Assembly: GCF_000146325.1 (NCBI RefSeq)
Contig: NZ_GL397067.1
Location: 437,747-501,746 of the forward strand
Reading direction: 5' to 3'
DNA from: Pediococcus acidilactici DSM 20284
Lineage (GTDB): Bacteria > Bacillota > Bacilli > Lactobacillales > Lactobacillaceae
DNA length: 64,000 nt
Positions 6,924 through 17,298 of this stretch are shown piece after piece; positions within the stretch are counted from its first letter, which is position 1, and every line of letters begins with the position of its first letter. The position numbers were made by a program, and so were the translations under genes. Below the pieces are notes generated by a model. It worked only from the letters and a program-made list of their open reading frames with translations. It was not told the origin of the DNA and searched no databases.

Positions 6924-8102
6924 TCAAACAGCTTCAATTATTGTACCTACGCCCATACCGCCACCAACGCAAAGGCTAGCGAGCCCTTTCTTTAATTTTT
7001 GATCGTGTAACTCGTATATCAAACTCACTAATATTCTTGCTCCCGAAGCACCTACTGGGTGTCCCAAAGCAATCGCACCACCATTAATATTCACATTCTC
7101 TGTTTTTAACTTTAATTTTCTAATACATGCAAGCGATTGCGCTGCAAAAGCTTCGTTGAGCTCATACAAATCAACGTCTTCTTTCGCTAATCCTGCATTT
7201 TTTAATACTTCATTAATAGCATAATACGGACCCATCCCCATTAGGTCAGGTTCTAAACCCACCACCGAACAGTTTACCCACCTTGCTAAGGGCTTTAGCC
7301 CGTGTGCAATAACCGCTTCCTTAGAAGCAAGGATTAGCGCTGCAGCCCCGTCGTTAATCCCAGAAGAATTGCCGGCAGTAACCTCCCCATCTAACTTAAA
7401 CGCTGGTTTTAAATTTCCCAATTTTTCAATGGTTGTGTCCTTTCGTGGAGCCTCATCTTTGTTAAATAAATATTTGCCATCCGGTTGATTTACGGTTATT
7501 GATGTAATTTCTTTATCAAAGCGACCGTTATTTTGCGCATTAACTGCTTTTTGGTGGCTAGCTAAAGCAAACTCATCCATTTCACGTCTGCTAACATGGT
7601 ATTTCGAGGCAACATTTTCAGCAGTAATTCCCATATGATAGTGGCCCCAGGCGTCAGTTAGCGCGTCACTTAGAATTGCATCTTCTAGGATTTGATTACC
7701 AAGCCGCTGTCCAAATCTCGATTTACGCGAAATTAAAGGCGCTGATGACATGCTTTCCATTCCTCCGGCAATTACGATTTTTGCTTGTTTCGAAGCAATC
7801 AGGCTTGCCGCTAAATTAATACTAGATAGACCAGACCCACACACATCATTAATAGTAATGGCCGGCACAGAATAATTAATGCCTGCGGATACCGCCGCTT
7901 GCCTTGCCGGGTTTTGACCATTACCTGCTTGAATCACGTTTCCCATTAGTACTTGATCAACGTAATTATCCTTTATATTAGCTTGTTCCATTGCCGCCTT
8001 TATTGCAAATCCGCCTAGTTCAGCGGCTGTAAATTCTTTTAGACTTCCACCTAGTTTGCCAATTGCCGTCCGTTTAGCTGCTACTATATAAATTTCATCC
8101 AA
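6924..8102 (-). CDS. Acetyl-CoA acetyltransferase (thiolase)
   Basis: A 392-residue biosynthetic thiolase that condenses two acetyl-CoA to acetoacetyl-CoA, the entry step to the mevalonate pathway in lactic acid bacteria. Active-site residues are in place: nucleophile Cys88 (NDVCGSGLSS), the NEAFA motif, His348 (GGAIALGHPVGASG) and Cys378 (SLCVGGGMG). Normal length. The only in-frame start is TTG 8102 (MDEIYIVAAKRT), with a GGGGTG upstream as weak ribosome site. It stands alone; no HMG-CoA synthase or reductase is in the window. Confidence 0.92.
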   Translation of the reverse strand: MDEIYIVAAKRTAIGKLGGSLKEFTAAELGGFAIKAAMEQANIKDNYVDQVLMGNVIQAGNGQNPARQAAVSAGINYSVPAITINDVCGSGLSSINLAASLIASKQAKIVIAGGMESMSSAPLISRKSRFGQRLGNQILEDAILSDALTDAWGHYHMGITAENVASKYHVSRREMDEFALASHQKAVNAQNNGRFDKEITSITVNQPDGKYLFNKDEAPRKDTTIEKLGNLKPAFKLDGEVTAGNSSGINDGAAALILASKEAVIAHGLKPLARWVNCSVVGLEPDLMGMGPYYAINEVLKNAGLAKEDVDLYELNEAFAAQSLACIRKLKLKTENVNINGGAIALGHPVGASGARILVSLIYELHDQKLKKGLASLCVGGGMGVGTIIEAV

Positions 8103-8546
8103 TCCCTATTCACCCCATGAATATTACTAAATGCCATTTCACTTAAAAGAAACGGCACAACTGCTCGTTAATATGTAAAAAATTTATTGACGCCCTTCGT
8201 CAAGAGTATCTGAGTGCTTTCAAAACTCGTTCTCTCGTTTATTCTTAAGCACTAATGTTATCACTTGTTATATTTCTTTACATATACTATTTATGCATCA
8301 GGCAAAATCATTACGTTTTTTTATAAAATGTGTTCTCTACTTTGCCCAATCTCTAAAGCGTTTTACCCCAAAATCCTCCATATTCGATAAACTAAAATGT
8401 GCTAAAATCACATTAGAATCGGAATTTGTAAGAAAAGTAGCGTATAAATGCCCATACATCACCCGAAAGTTCGTCAACGATGGTTATTGGCAACGAACGG
8501 ACTTATCTAAAATATGCTATATCATTTAAGCGAATGGAGAATTCTT
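8103..8546. other. Intergenic region between divergent genes
   Basis: Divergent promoters for the thiolase and the GyrI-like gene should lie here. A 78-codon frame (8293-8529, plus) has no family likeness, no good RBS, and runs into the next gene's leader, so I leave it out. Nothing else stands out. Confidence 0.5.
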
Positions 8547-9176
8547 ATGAGTAGTGAAAAAATTGAATGGCGGAAGGAAGAAAAAGGCTTTTCCCTTAGG
8601 AAAAAGCCTCAAATATTAACCATCCCCGAACAAAATTATTTTAGTATTGCCGGCGAAGGTGATCCTAATTTACCTGATTTCCAGAAAAGGGTTCAATCCC
8701 TGTATCCTGTTTCTTATGCTATTCGGATGAGTCAAAAGAAAGGCTGGGACATCCCTAACTTTAAGCTATATACAGTGTACCCACTCCAAGGTTACTGGGG
8801 AATCCAAGACCAATATTTAAATGCTCCGGTAATGAAAAAAGAACACTTTAAATACATTATCAGCATTAAACAACCAAGTTTTGTAACTGACGAGATTGCT
8901 AAAGAAGCTCTAGAACGTGCTAAACCTAAGATTGATGATTTCCTGTTTGATCAAATTTATTTCGAGCATCGTCCAGCACAACTGGTCGCCCAAATCGTAC
9001 ACGTTGGCTCATTTGATACTGAACCCGAAAGTTTTCAAAAATTAGAGCAATTTATTGATGAAGCTGGTTATCAACGTAGTGAAAAAGAACATACGGAAAT
9101 CTATATGAGCGATTTCCGCCGGGTTGAGGAAGCTAAGCGCAAAACTATTTTACGAGTGGCTATTCAGGAGAAATAG
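8547..9176 (+). CDS. GyrI-like small-molecule-binding domain protein
   Basis: A 209-residue cytosolic protein resembling the GyrI-like/SOUL-fold family (PQILTIPEQNYFSIAGEGDPN near the start, YPVSYAIR, TVYPLQGYWGI, and a C-terminal TEIYMSDFRRV). Such domains bind hydrophobic small molecules; this stand-alone form has no DNA-binding part. The frame opens earlier at 8514, but ATG 8547 has TGGAGA at the right distance. A terminator follows at 9262-9307. Ligand unknown. Confidence 0.8.
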   Translation: MSSEKIEWRKEEKGFSLRKKPQILTIPEQNYFSIAGEGDPNLPDFQKRVQSLYPVSYAIRMSQKKGWDIPNFKLYTVYPLQGYWGIQDQYLNAPVMKKEHFKYIISIKQPSFVTDEIAKEALERAKPKIDDFLFDQIYFEHRPAQLVAQIVHVGSFDTEPESFQKLEQFIDEAGYQRSEKEHTEIYMSDFRRVEEAKRKTILRVAIQEK

Positions 9177-9261
9177 TAATTAATTGAATAGTGCTTGTTG
9201 GCTCTGCGAATATAGTCAAATATGCCCATTTTTCCAAGTAAGGTATCTATTTTTTTTAAGT

Positions 9262-9307
9262 GAAAAGGCCTTGAGGATTTTATTTTAATCTTTAAGGTCT
9301 TTTTTGT
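9262..9307 (+). terminator. Intrinsic terminator after the GyrI-like gene
   Basis: AAGGCCTTGAGGATT pairs imperfectly with AATCTTTAAGGTCTT and is followed by T-rich sequence (TTTTTTGTTTTT). Confidence 0.7.
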
Positions 9308-9440
9308 TTTTAGCTAAAATAATACCCATTCTTAGCTTTACCATTTCACCTAACTACTAATACGCGTAGCTAAATGATTAGCCAGCCCTAATCTCATTAG
9401 TTAATATCTAAAATTGCCCCTCCCTGAATTTTTTAAAAAT

Positions 9441-9482
9441 AAAAAAGGAAACCACCTCGTCGTTAAACGAAATGATTTCCTT
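9441..9482 (-). terminator. Terminator of clpL; hairpin repeat copy 2 of 3
   Basis: The same hairpin as at 247-290 and 12012-12052 (AAGGAAATCATTTCG..GGTGGTTTCC then six T on the minus strand). It sits 57 bases past the clpL stop and should end that transcript. Confidence 0.75.
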
Positions 9483-9538
9483 AATAGCCACTACTTACTT
9501 ATACGTTACTCTTGAATGTGCAAAACGCTAAAATCAGA

Positions 9539-11653
9539 CTATTTGGCTTCGATGACAATTTGGTCATCAACCAAATCAGCTTTCAAGTTCTTCACATCTA
9601 AATGATCAAGATAGAAATCAGTAACCTTGTCCCGAATTTGTTGTTCGATCACTCTTCTTAATGGACGAGCGCCCATTGCTTCATCGTAACCTTGCTCCAT
9701 CAACCAATCCTTAGCTGGTTTAGTTACTTCCAAAGTCAAATCTTTCTTCGCCAATGTCTTTTGAACATCCGCAATCATTAAATCAACGATTTGACTTAAG
9801 TCTTTCTTAGTTAAGTGTGAGAATTCTACGATACCGTTGAACCGGTTTAAAAATTCTGGCCGGAAGAACGGTGCAAGTCGATCCATTAGAGATTGGTCCT
9901 TAGCATCGTCGCCGGTTAATTTTTCGTTACCGAATCCAGCGTTTGACGTTGCAATAATAATCGTGTTCTTGAAGTTGATTACGTTTCCTTGACCGTCCGT
10001 TAAACGTCCGTCATCCATTACTTGAAGTAAAAGTGTTAGGACTTGGGGATCCGCTTTTTCAATTTCATCTAATAAAACAATTGAATATGGGTTCCGCCGT
10101 ACACGTTCGGTTAAGGTATTTGAGTTATCATCGTATCCTACATAACCAGCTGACGTACCAATTAATTTAGAAACCGCCGTCCGGTCCGAATATTCACTCA
10201 TATCCAACCGAATAATCGCATTCTTATTGCCAAACATATCCAAAGCCAACTGTTTAGCTAATTCAGTTTTACCAACCCCGGTTGGGCCGACGAATAAGAA
10301 ACTGCCAATCGGTTGTTCGCCTTCGGAGAATCCTGCCCGGTTCCGCCGAATTGCTCGAGCAACCATTTCTACCGCTTCGTCCTGCCCGATTACCTTGCTC
10401 TTCAAACGACTATCCAAATCTTTTAGCCGTTCAATATCGTTAGCGCCCATGTCAGAAACCGGAATTCCGGTTAAACGTTCTACCGATTGAGCAACGTCGT
10501 CAACCGTTGCAACAACTTCTTCTTTCTTATCTGCATTCTTAATTTGCTTGTTGGTCTCTTCAATCCGTTGCTTTAGGTCAGCAGCACGTTTGAAATCTTC
10601 TTCTTTAACTGCCTGTTCCTTTTCTTTTTCAAGCTTATTGAGCTTTTCTTTTAAGGTTGCTTCATCACTTTCAGGCTGACGAGCTGCTAAGTGGGCGGCG
10701 GTCATATCGATCAAGTCAATCGCCTTATCTGGTAGAGTTCTTTGTGGAATGTATTGAACCGAATAATCCACCGCTGCCTTCAAAACATCATCGGGGAGTT
10801 TTACATGATGATGTTTTTCGTATAAGTCCTTAACACCTTGCAAAATTTTAAACGTGTCTTCCGCGCTTGGTTCATTGACCACCACGTCGTTAAACCGACG
10901 AGCTAGCGCTGCGTTTTTCAAAATTGTATTACGGTATTCGTCTTGGGTAGTTGCCCCAATGACGGTTAATTCACCACGGGACAATGCTGGCTTAATAATA
11001 TCTGCCATCCCTTTGCCACCATCTTCGCCGCCGGTTGAACCTGCGCCAATAATTTGGTGAATTTCGTCAAAGAATAGAATAATGTTTCCAGCTGCCTTAA
11101 CTTCTTTGACTAAGTCTTTGATGTTTTCTTCAAACGACCCCCGGTATTGGGTTCCTGCTTCTAGAGAGGATAAATCGATTGAATAAATTTCTTTGCCTTG
11201 AATAGCTTCCGGAACGTTACCATTTACAATTGCTTGTGCTAAACCTTCAACAATTGCAGTTTTACCGACTCCGGCGTCCCCAACTAAAATGGGGTTATTC
11301 TTCGTTCTCCGGCTCAAAATTTCAGCTGTTTCTTGTATTTCATTTTCACGTCCAATAACTGGATCTAGCAGACCATCGCGGGCTTGTTCAGTCAAGTTAG
11401 TTCCTAACTTCTCCAAAATACCACCCTTTTTAAGGGCCTGTTGTCCGTCCTTGGATACTTCAATTGTTTTTGCATTTTCTGGTAGTTTACCAGTTGCTCG
11501 ATATTGAGCAAATTCATCTGGAGTTAACGACTGCCCATTGACCAAGTAACGAGCGGAATCCGAGTTAGGATTTCCCATCCGTTTGAATACTTGATTAAAA
11601 ATATCATCCATATCATTGTTGAAAAAAGGATCATTTCCGTAAAAATTGGCCAT
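9539..11653 (-). CDS. clpL: ATP-dependent Clp chaperone ClpL
   Basis: A 704-residue HSP100 ATPase. Two AAA modules: Walker A GDAGVGKT (125-132) with Walker [10 protein letters not shown] (192-200), and Walker A GPTGVGKT (456-463). A UVR-like coiled coil (about 335-375, [15 protein letters not shown]) lies between them. The short N-terminal region ([11 protein letters not shown], then a [11 protein letters not shown] patch) lacks the repeated ClpN domain, typical of lactobacillar ClpL. It disaggregates proteins under heat and acid stress. RBS GGAGGTG just before ATG. A promoter overlaps a near-perfect CIRCE element (11749-11775), so HrcA repression is expected. Monocistronic. Confidence 0.93.
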   Translation of the reverse strand: MANFYGNDPFFNNDMDDIFNQVFKRMGNPNSDSARYLVNGQSLTPDEFAQYRATGKLPENAKTIEVSKDGQQALKKGGILEKLGTNLTEQARDGLLDPVIGRENEIQETAEILSRRTKNNPILVGDAGVGKTAIVEGLAQAIVNGNVPEAIQGKEIYSIDLSSLEAGTQYRGSFEENIKDLVKEVKAAGNIILFFDEIHQIIGAGSTGGEDGGKGMADIIKPALSRGELTVIGATTQDEYRNTILKNAALARRFNDVVVNEPSAEDTFKILQGVKDLYEKHHHVKLPDDVLKAAVDYSVQYIPQRTLPDKAIDLIDMTAAHLAARQPESDEATLKEKLNKLEKEKEQAVKEEDFKRAADLKQRIEETNKQIKNADKKEEVVATVDDVAQSVERLTGIPVSDMGANDIERLKDLDSRLKSKVIGQDEAVEMVARAIRRNRAGFSEGEQPIGSFLFVGPTGVGKTELAKQLALDMFGNKNAIIRLDMSEYSDRTAVSKLIGTSAGYVGYDDNSNTLTERVRRNPYSIVLLDEIEKADPQVLTLLLQVMDDGRLTDGQGNVINFKNTIIIATSNAGFGNEKLTGDDAKDQSLMDRLAPFFRPEFLNRFNGIVEFSHLTKKDLSQIVDLMIADVQKTLAKKDLTLEVTKPAKDWLMEQGYDEAMGARPLRRVIEQQIRDKVTDFYLDHLDVKNLKADLVDDQIVIEAK

Positions 11654-11734
11654 GTAACAACACCTCCGTTAATTAATGAAGTAAAAATTGTACTTCAGCA
11701 TTAATTCAAAAGCACTCTTTTCACCTACAACCGT

Positions 11735-11763
11735 ATTGTACTCCCTTTTTAGCACTCTGTTAA
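11735..11763 (-). promoter_or_regulatory. clpL promoter
   Basis: On the minus strand -35 TTAACA (11758-11763), 17-bp spacer, -10 TACAAT (11735-11740). The -35 lies inside the CIRCE spacer, so repressor binding would block RNA polymerase. Confidence 0.75.
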
Positions 11764-11775
11764 GTAAAGTGCTAA
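11749..11775. promoter_or_regulatory. CIRCE operator (HrcA binding site)
   Basis: TTAGCACTC (11749-11757), nine bases, then AAGTGCTAA (11767-11775). The consensus is TTAGCACTC-N9-GAGTGCTAA; there is one mismatch in the second arm. It overlaps the clpL promoter. Confidence 0.9.
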
Positions 11776-12011
11776 TTAGATTACCCTGTATAATATTTCG
11801 AGGTGTCAAATGCCATATTAGCGGGATTTCTCGGCTTTAAAAGTTTTCCGTAAGGATTAAATATTATGCCTTAGGATCTAAATTTAAACATTCGGGACTC
11901 TTGATTTTCGCTTCCGTGGAGCAATTCAGGGCTTCTTGGCAGATTTGGAAGTATCTCCAACCTGCCACTAACTTTTACAATCGATAACCATTAAAAATTT
12001 GGCTCGGAAAT

Positions 12012-12052
12012 AAAAAAGGAAACCACTCGTCACTAGACGAAATGATTTCCTT
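12012..12052 (-). terminator. Terminator after the YxeA-like gene; hairpin repeat copy 3 of 3
   Basis: GGAAACCACTCGTC / GACGAAATGATTTCC arms with six T following on the minus strand, closely matching the copies at 247-290 and 9441-9482. Between it and the CIRCE site (11790-12011) I see no gene. Confidence 0.75.
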
Positions 12053-12078
12053 TTATTTATCGAATATTTTTTAACAGC

Positions 12079-12450
12079 TTACTCATGCAGCTGTTTTAAA
12101 GCCGCTTTAGGGACGTCCTTTTTAGCAACCTTTTCCCAAGAAATCACTTGGTGCCGCTTGGTGTTATATCCAACCTTTAAATATGCATGTAGTTTTAAGG
12201 GCCGTTCTAGCCCACCTCTAAACTTAGCCATTACTTGTTGGCCATTTTGATCATAGATCGGTTGATGATACATGTAATCCACGACTTGGCTGCCCGAGTC
12301 ATCTTTTTCAACAATTTTGGTTCCCTGATTAATGATTTGAGTGTAATAATTTTCGGTACCGTAGTTGGACTTATACCAGAAATAAGCACCCCCGAAAATG
12401 AATAAAAATATTGCAACAATGATACCGCTAGCTATAACTCGTTTACGCAT
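12079..12450 (-). CDS. YxeA-like (DUF1093) secreted/membrane-anchored protein
   Basis: A 123-residue protein with an N-terminal hydrophobic signal/anchor (residues 7-26, ASGIIVAIFLFIFGGAYFWY). The mature part has YTQI, GLERPLKLHAYLKV and QVISWEKV, features of the YxeA/DUF1093 family of small exported beta-sheet proteins. The molecular role is not known. It lies 16 bases after the YdcF-like gene on the same strand and is followed by a terminator, so the two form an operon. Confidence 0.8.
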   Translation of the reverse strand: MRKRVIASGIIVAIFLFIFGGAYFWYKSNYGTENYYTQIINQGTKIVEKDDSGSQVVDYMYHQPIYDQNGQQVMAKFRGGLERPLKLHAYLKVGYNTKRHQVISWEKVAKKDVPKAALKQLHE

Positions 12451-12466
12451 AAACTATTCTCCCATT

Positions 12467-13483
12467 CTAAAAAAAGGCTAACAAGAGTCCAAGTAAAATC
12501 CATCCTAACACAATCGCAATGGTTGTTTTCTTATAAATCACTAACAAAGCGATATATTCACGAATTAGCGCGCTAGGTAAAAAGTAAAATGAAGTTGGTG
12601 AACCCACACCGTTTGCATTTAACCCCGCCTTACGAGCATAAATTGCACTGCGCAATACATGATAGTTGTTAGTAGCAAAAATAACCTTAGGCACTCCTGA
12701 CTTTTTCCAATCCTTTTCAATCTTTTGCTTTGAAAATTTCATATTTTGTAATGTAGTGGTGGATTGGTCTTCTAAAATGATTTTATCTTCGGGGACATGC
12801 TGACTTTTAAGGTATTTCGCCATGGCATAGGCTTCCGAAACAGGTTCATCAGGCCCCTGCCCGCCACTAACTATAAACTTGGGGTTCCCATCCTGTTTCC
12901 AAAAGTATTCTAACGCTTTGTCTAGCCGCCCTTTCAAGAGCGGAGTTACAGTTTCTGACCTTATTCCAGCGCCTAACGTAATAATATAATCGACTTTTTC
13001 TCTTATAGGAATTATTTGATACAGAAACGAATAGAACAAATAACAACTAAAAATAAACGTAAAAGTGACGTCGATTCCTATAAAAACGAGTAACACGCCC
13101 GTTAACCGACCTAAGTACTGACTAGCAAGTAAAATAGTCGCACCTGCACCCAATACAAGTAACAGGTTAACCCCGAAAATTAGCGACAATTTAGCCGTCA
13201 AGCTTTTGCCTTCGCGCGTTTGCATGACGTAGGAATTAATAATTAAACTAAAACCGACCAGTAACGGAACCACGATAATCCCTAATAGTAAAAACACCGC
13301 AAGACTAATGATTCCAATCCTAGAATCTCCAGCTAGATAAGAGGCAATTCCTAAAGTCGCTAATAAAGTTAAATTAATACAGCTTCCCGCAAAAAAGATT
13401 CCTGCAATAAAATTACGCCGATCTTTATATAGGTAAATACTAGAAACTAGAATAGTAAGAATTAAAAGAAGGTAAACAAACAT
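12467..13483 (-). CDS. YdcF-like (DUF218) membrane protein
   Basis: A 338-residue protein. The N-terminal half has about four to five membrane helices (first at residues 2-20). The DUF218/YdcF domain spans about 165-310: VDYIITLGAGIRSETVTPLL, then FIVSGGQGPDEPVSEA, ILEDQSTTTLQNM and FATNNYHVLRSA. A last helix closes the C-terminus. Proteins of this type are linked to cell-envelope processes (SanA/ElyC relatives), but the substrate is unknown. First gene of a two-gene operon with the YxeA-like gene. Confidence 0.85.
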   Translation of the reverse strand: MFVYLLLILTILVSSIYLYKDRRNFIAGIFFAGSCINLTLLATLGIASYLAGDSRIGIISLAVFLLLGIIVVPLLVGFSLIINSYVMQTREGKSLTAKLSLIFGVNLLLVLGAGATILLASQYLGRLTGVLLVFIGIDVTFTFIFSCYLFYSFLYQIIPIREKVDYIITLGAGIRSETVTPLLKGRLDKALEYFWKQDGNPKFIVSGGQGPDEPVSEAYAMAKYLKSQHVPEDKIILEDQSTTTLQNMKFSKQKIEKDWKKSGVPKVIFATNNYHVLRSAIYARKAGLNANGVGSPTSFYFLPSALIREYIALLVIYKKTTIAIVLGWILLGLLLAFF

Positions 13484-13716
13484 AGCAGCCCTCGCAATTT
13501 TGATTTAATAAACCAGCAACTAAATCATTTAATTAATATAAAACAAGATTTATTACACGTTATTATATCAACTAATCCGAGAACTAGCCTGCAAAAAGCC
13601 TTGTGACGCATACTAGGAAACTTTTCTGCTTTCAAGCTTTTGCTCTAACTCAAATAACCAATGACAGATTGTCGATTACTGCATGTTGAAATCTACAATG
13701 CAATGTTTAACACCAA

Positions 13717-14217
13717 TCATTTTAGCGGAGTTGGCACCGTAATTAATTTGCCAAATCGATTATCCCATATGTTTGCGTGATGCTTCTTTATTTGTTCAGC
13801 ATTTAGCACATCCCCGTTAATGGTTGTAACTCCATCAATTAATATATCGGTTTTAAAACCCAGATGGAACGCGACTCGAATAGTTGTATCTACGCAAAAT
13901 TCGACTTGTGCTCCGCAAATTTCTATATAATTCAGATGGTTCATTTTAAGAAATGCCTCAAGCCCCGTTTGGTAAAAAGCATCAGGCCGTATTTTATTAA
14001 AATAAGTATCAGTGCCTAACGAATTAAGCTCCTCAAAAAGTCTCCATTGTTCACTTGCAACTTCCATTCCTGGTTCAGTGTGCTGAACAAATACAATTGG
14101 GAGATTATTTTCTCTGTATTTATTAATCCGTTCGTTAATGTTTGAGATAACTTGATTGCGATTAGCTATTTTACTTAATGCTCGTTGCATATCAATAACG
14201 ATTAAAACCTGAGCCAT
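13717..14217 (-). CDS. Isochorismatase-family cysteine hydrolase
   Basis: A 166-residue cytosolic protein. The triad pattern is visible: Asp9 in VLIVIDMQ and the nucleophile cysteine in ICGAQVEFCVDTTIR (about residue 105). Length fits single-domain members that hydrolyse amides such as nicotinamide or related compounds. Substrate cannot be told from sequence. Alone, between the YdcF pair and the end of the purine operon. Confidence 0.85.
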   Translation of the reverse strand: MAQVLIVIDMQRALSKIANRNQVISNINERINKYRENNLPIVFVQHTEPGMEVASEQWRLFEELNSLGTDTYFNKIRPDAFYQTGLEAFLKMNHLNYIEICGAQVEFCVDTTIRVAFHLGFKTDILIDGVTTINGDVLNAEQIKKHHANIWDNRFGKLITVPTPLK

Positions 14218-14419
14218 AGGTTTAAAATTCCTTTTCTTTTTATGACGTTAAGTACCACTAAGAATAATTTTTAAAGATGATGGAGGTTGTAAAGTTGATA
14301 TCAGATTATTAATAGTGTTAAATACTATCACCGCTCAGGCACTATGGCAACCTTTTTTCTAGGGGATGTTTTTGTACTAATTGCAGTGTGTCTAAAATTC
14401 TTGCAGTTGAAATACTTAA

Positions 14420-14450
14420 AAAGAAGAGCTATTCAAACTCGAATAGCTCT
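14420..14450 (-). terminator. Terminator of the purine operon
   Basis: A perfect 9-bp stem GAGCTATTC / GAATAGCTC (14426-14449) with TTCTTTTT following on the minus strand, 29 bases after the purD stop. Confidence 0.85.
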
Positions 14451-14478
14451 CCCGTTTGCCCGCTAATAACTCGACTGT

Positions 14479-15738
14479 CTACTCTCCACGTTTTCCAATG
14501 TCATTCCGATAACGCATCCCCACTAACTTCTGTTGATTTAACCACGAATATAAAATTGTTCGCGCTTGCGTAATATTACTAGCTTTGGTTGTTGCACAAA
14601 GGATCCGGCCACCATTACTAACCAATTCGCCCTTCGAATCTTGTGCCACGCCAGCATAATTGATGGTAAGGTCTGCTGGAACGCTATTAAAGCTGGATAA
14701 TCTAATCCCTGCAGCCGAAGATTGTGGGTAATTTTCTGAACTCACAACCACTCCTAAATAAATATCGTTATTTTGCCATTTTACTTGGGGCAGTTGCTGA
14801 TCCAGTAACCCCAGAATAAGCTCGTAAAAATCACTTTGCAGCTGTGGTAATACAACTTCCGTTTCGGGGTCTCCAAAGCGGACGTTGAATTCAATTACCT
14901 TGGGCCCCGTTTTAGTCATAATCAAACCGGCATATAAAACCCCGCAAAAACTAATATCCCGTTGACGTAAAGCGTGAATGACCGGACGGACAATCTCATC
15001 CACACACCGTTTGCCCAGCTCTGTTGAAAATTGAGGCAAAGGACTATATGCGCCCATTCCACCCGTATTAGGTCCGCGGTCGCCATCATAAGCTGCCTTA
15101 TGATCCTGGGAAAGCGGCATTGGGATAATTTGGTCGTCGTTGACAAATGCCATTAGCGAGAACTCTTGTCCTTCCAAGTATTCCTCGATAACGATTGACG
15201 TGGTATTAAATTGGTGCTCACCTAGCAATTGGTGAATTATTGCTACGGCATCACTTTGATTTTTAGCAATCGCAACCCCTTTTCCGGCGGCTAATCCGTC
15301 AGCTTTAATTACTAATGGATAAGTTGTCTTGGATAACGCCTGGATTGCAGAGCTTTCGTCTTGAAAGCTGGCGTAGCGCGCGGTTGGTACTCCCGCCTCC
15401 TGCATAACCTTTTTGGCAAATTGCTTCGAGCTCTCTAATTTTGCTGCCGCTTGAGACGGGCCAAAAATGGTTAACCCTGCCGCATTGAAATAATCAACAA
15501 TTCCCTGTTGCAGCGGCAATTCCGGGCCGACAACCGTTAAACTAACCGCTTGCTTGCGGGCAAAATCAACCAACTTTTCAAAGTTTAATTCCTTGATGGG
15601 AACGGTCTTAATTCCGCTTCGCAACATACCGGGATTTCCGGGAGCGCAATAAACTTCTTCAACCTGCTCACTTAATAATAACTGGCGGCCAATTGCGTGT
15701 TCACGGGCACCTTGCCCAATAACTAGTACTTTTGCCAC
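14479..15738 (-). CDS. purD: Phosphoribosylamine-glycine ligase PurD
   Basis: A 419-residue ATP-grasp enzyme for step 2 of purine synthesis (phosphoribosylamine + glycine + ATP to GAR). Visible: the N-terminal preATP-grasp fold (VLVIGQGAREHAIG; the usual GSGGREHA is GQGAREHA here), PLVIKADGLAAGKGV for nucleotide binding, and the metal/ATP segment VIEFNVRFGDPETEVV. Last of eleven genes, 12 bases after purH and followed by a strong terminator. Full length. Confidence 0.95.
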   Translation of the reverse strand: MAKVLVIGQGAREHAIGRQLLLSEQVEEVYCAPGNPGMLRSGIKTVPIKELNFEKLVDFARKQAVSLTVVGPELPLQQGIVDYFNAAGLTIFGPSQAAAKLESSKQFAKKVMQEAGVPTARYASFQDESSAIQALSKTTYPLVIKADGLAAGKGVAIAKNQSDAVAIIHQLLGEHQFNTTSIVIEEYLEGQEFSLMAFVNDDQIIPMPLSQDHKAAYDGDRGPNTGGMGAYSPLPQFSTELGKRCVDEIVRPVIHALRQRDISFCGVLYAGLIMTKTGPKVIEFNVRFGDPETEVVLPQLQSDFYELILGLLDQQLPQVKWQNNDIYLGVVVSSENYPQSSAAGIRLSSFNSVPADLTINYAGVAQDSKGELVSNGGRILCATTKASNITQARTILYSWLNQQKLVGMRYRNDIGKRGE

Positions 15739-15750
15739 GAATTAAGCCCC

Positions 15751-17286
15751 CTAATGTCTAAAATGACGCCGACCGCTAAAGACTAGCGTGATTCCTAACT
15801 CGTTTGCTTTATCAATCGACGCTTGATCTTTAATGCTACCACCAGGTTCGACGATGGCCTTAATCCCGTGTTTAGCTGCAAACTCGACGCAATCGTCCAT
15901 TGGGAAAAAGGCGTCGGACGCCATAATTGCATTTTTAAATCCAGCAGCTTTTTCTGCCTGTTCAACGGCAATTTCAACCGATCCAATCCGATTCATTTGC
16001 CCTGCGCCAATTCCTAAAGTCTGATTTTCCGTAGCAACCACGATTGCATTGCTCTTAACGTGTTTAACCACCGTTTGACCAAAAACCATGGCTCTTAGTT
16101 CGGTCTCTGTCGGTTGGCGCTTAGAAACCACCTTGAAATTAGCCTGGCTTTCAGCGACTTCATCAGGCTCTTGTACTAAAAGCCCGCCCATTACGGAGAC
16201 TGTTTCGAGTTCCTTAGACGCTTGTTTTTTACTAAAATCAACCGTCATTATTCGTAGATTTTTCTTCTGCGCCAACACTGCAAAAGCTTCCTTTTCAAAA
16301 CTAGGAGCAATTATAATTTCCAAAAAGAGCTGGTGCATTTTTTGGGCAGTCTCCAAATCAACTGGTCGATTTAATACAATAATCCCGCCAAAAATAGAAA
16401 TTGGGTCAGCAGCGTACGCCCGGTCCCACGCTTCCTGAATCGACTTGCCTAGTCCAATTCCGCAAGGATTCATATGCTTAACGGCAATCACCGCAGGCTG
16501 CTCAAACTCGGCACTCATTTTCAAAGCCGCGTCAGCATCTTTAATATTGTTATACGAAAGTTCCTTTCCATGTAATTGCTTAGCTCGGGCAATCGAGAAC
16601 GGTACTGGTAAGGCATTCTCGTAGAAAGCGGCTTTTTGGTGACTATTTTCACCGTAGCGCATTGCCTGTTTTTTAGTATAGGTCATTGTGAGTTGGGTAG
16701 GAAATTCTTCATCCGCACGGCCCAGATATTGGGCAATTAACGTGTCATACGCTGCCGTATGCTGGAAAACTTTCAAAGCTAGCGCCCGCCGAAAAGCAAT
16801 TGCATCATGCGGTTGCGCCATCTGTTCTAAAACTGCTTGATAATCTGCAGGATCCGCCACCACCCAAACCGACGCAAAATTTTTAGCCGCGGAACGCAAC
16901 ATGCTGGGTCCGCCAATGTCAATTTGTTCAATTGCTTCTGCTTCAGTGATTCCGTCTTGCATAATAGTGCTTTTGAATGGATAGAGGTTCACACAGACTA
17001 AGTCAATCAGGTCAATTTGGTGTTCTTTTAGCGCCTGCAAGTGGTTCGGTAAGTCGCGTCGAGCCAATAGTCCGCCGTGAATTACGGGATGTAACGTCTT
17101 TACCCGACCATCCAGCATTTCTGGGAAACCCGTTAATTCCTCTACTCCCGTCACCGTTAGCCCCGCTTCTTCAAGAACCTTTTTAGTCCCGCCAGTAGAG
17201 ACTATTCTAAATTCTTGAGCTGCTAAGCCCTTGGCAAATTCAACAATTCCAGTTTTATCCGACACGCTTAATAATGCAGTTTTCAT
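15751..17286 (-). CDS. purH: Bifunctional AICAR formyltransferase/IMP cyclohydrolase PurH
   Basis: A 511-residue enzyme for the last two steps to IMP. The N-terminal cyclohydrolase domain starts [18 protein letters not shown] and carries STGGT; the C-terminal formyltransferase has [11 protein letters not shown] and [15 protein letters not shown] chose ATG 17286 because AGGGAG lies 7 bases upstream; an in-frame GTG two codons earlier is less likely. It starts 12 bases after purN. Confidence 0.95.
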   Translation of the reverse strand: MKTALLSVSDKTGIVEFAKGLAAQEFRIVSTGGTKKVLEEAGLTVTGVEELTGFPEMLDGRVKTLHPVIHGGLLARRDLPNHLQALKEHQIDLIDLVCVNLYPFKSTIMQDGITEAEAIEQIDIGGPSMLRSAAKNFASVWVVADPADYQAVLEQMAQPHDAIAFRRALALKVFQHTAAYDTLIAQYLGRADEEFPTQLTMTYTKKQAMRYGENSHQKAAFYENALPVPFSIARAKQLHGKELSYNNIKDADAALKMSAEFEQPAVIAVKHMNPCGIGLGKSIQEAWDRAYAADPISIFGGIIVLNRPVDLETAQKMHQLFLEIIIAPSFEKEAFAVLAQKKNLRIMTVDFSKKQASKELETVSVMGGLLVQEPDEVAESQANFKVVSKRQPTETELRAMVFGQTVVKHVKSNAIVVATENQTLGIGAGQMNRIGSVEIAVEQAEKAAGFKNAIMASDAFFPMDDCVEFAAKHGIKAIVEPGGSIKDQASIDKANELGITLVFSGRRHFRH

Positions 17287-17298
17287 GAGCACGCTCCC

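Noticed and set aside
8293-8529. 78-codon frame before the GyrI-like gene
   Set aside because: No RBS, no family; ends within the next gene's leader.
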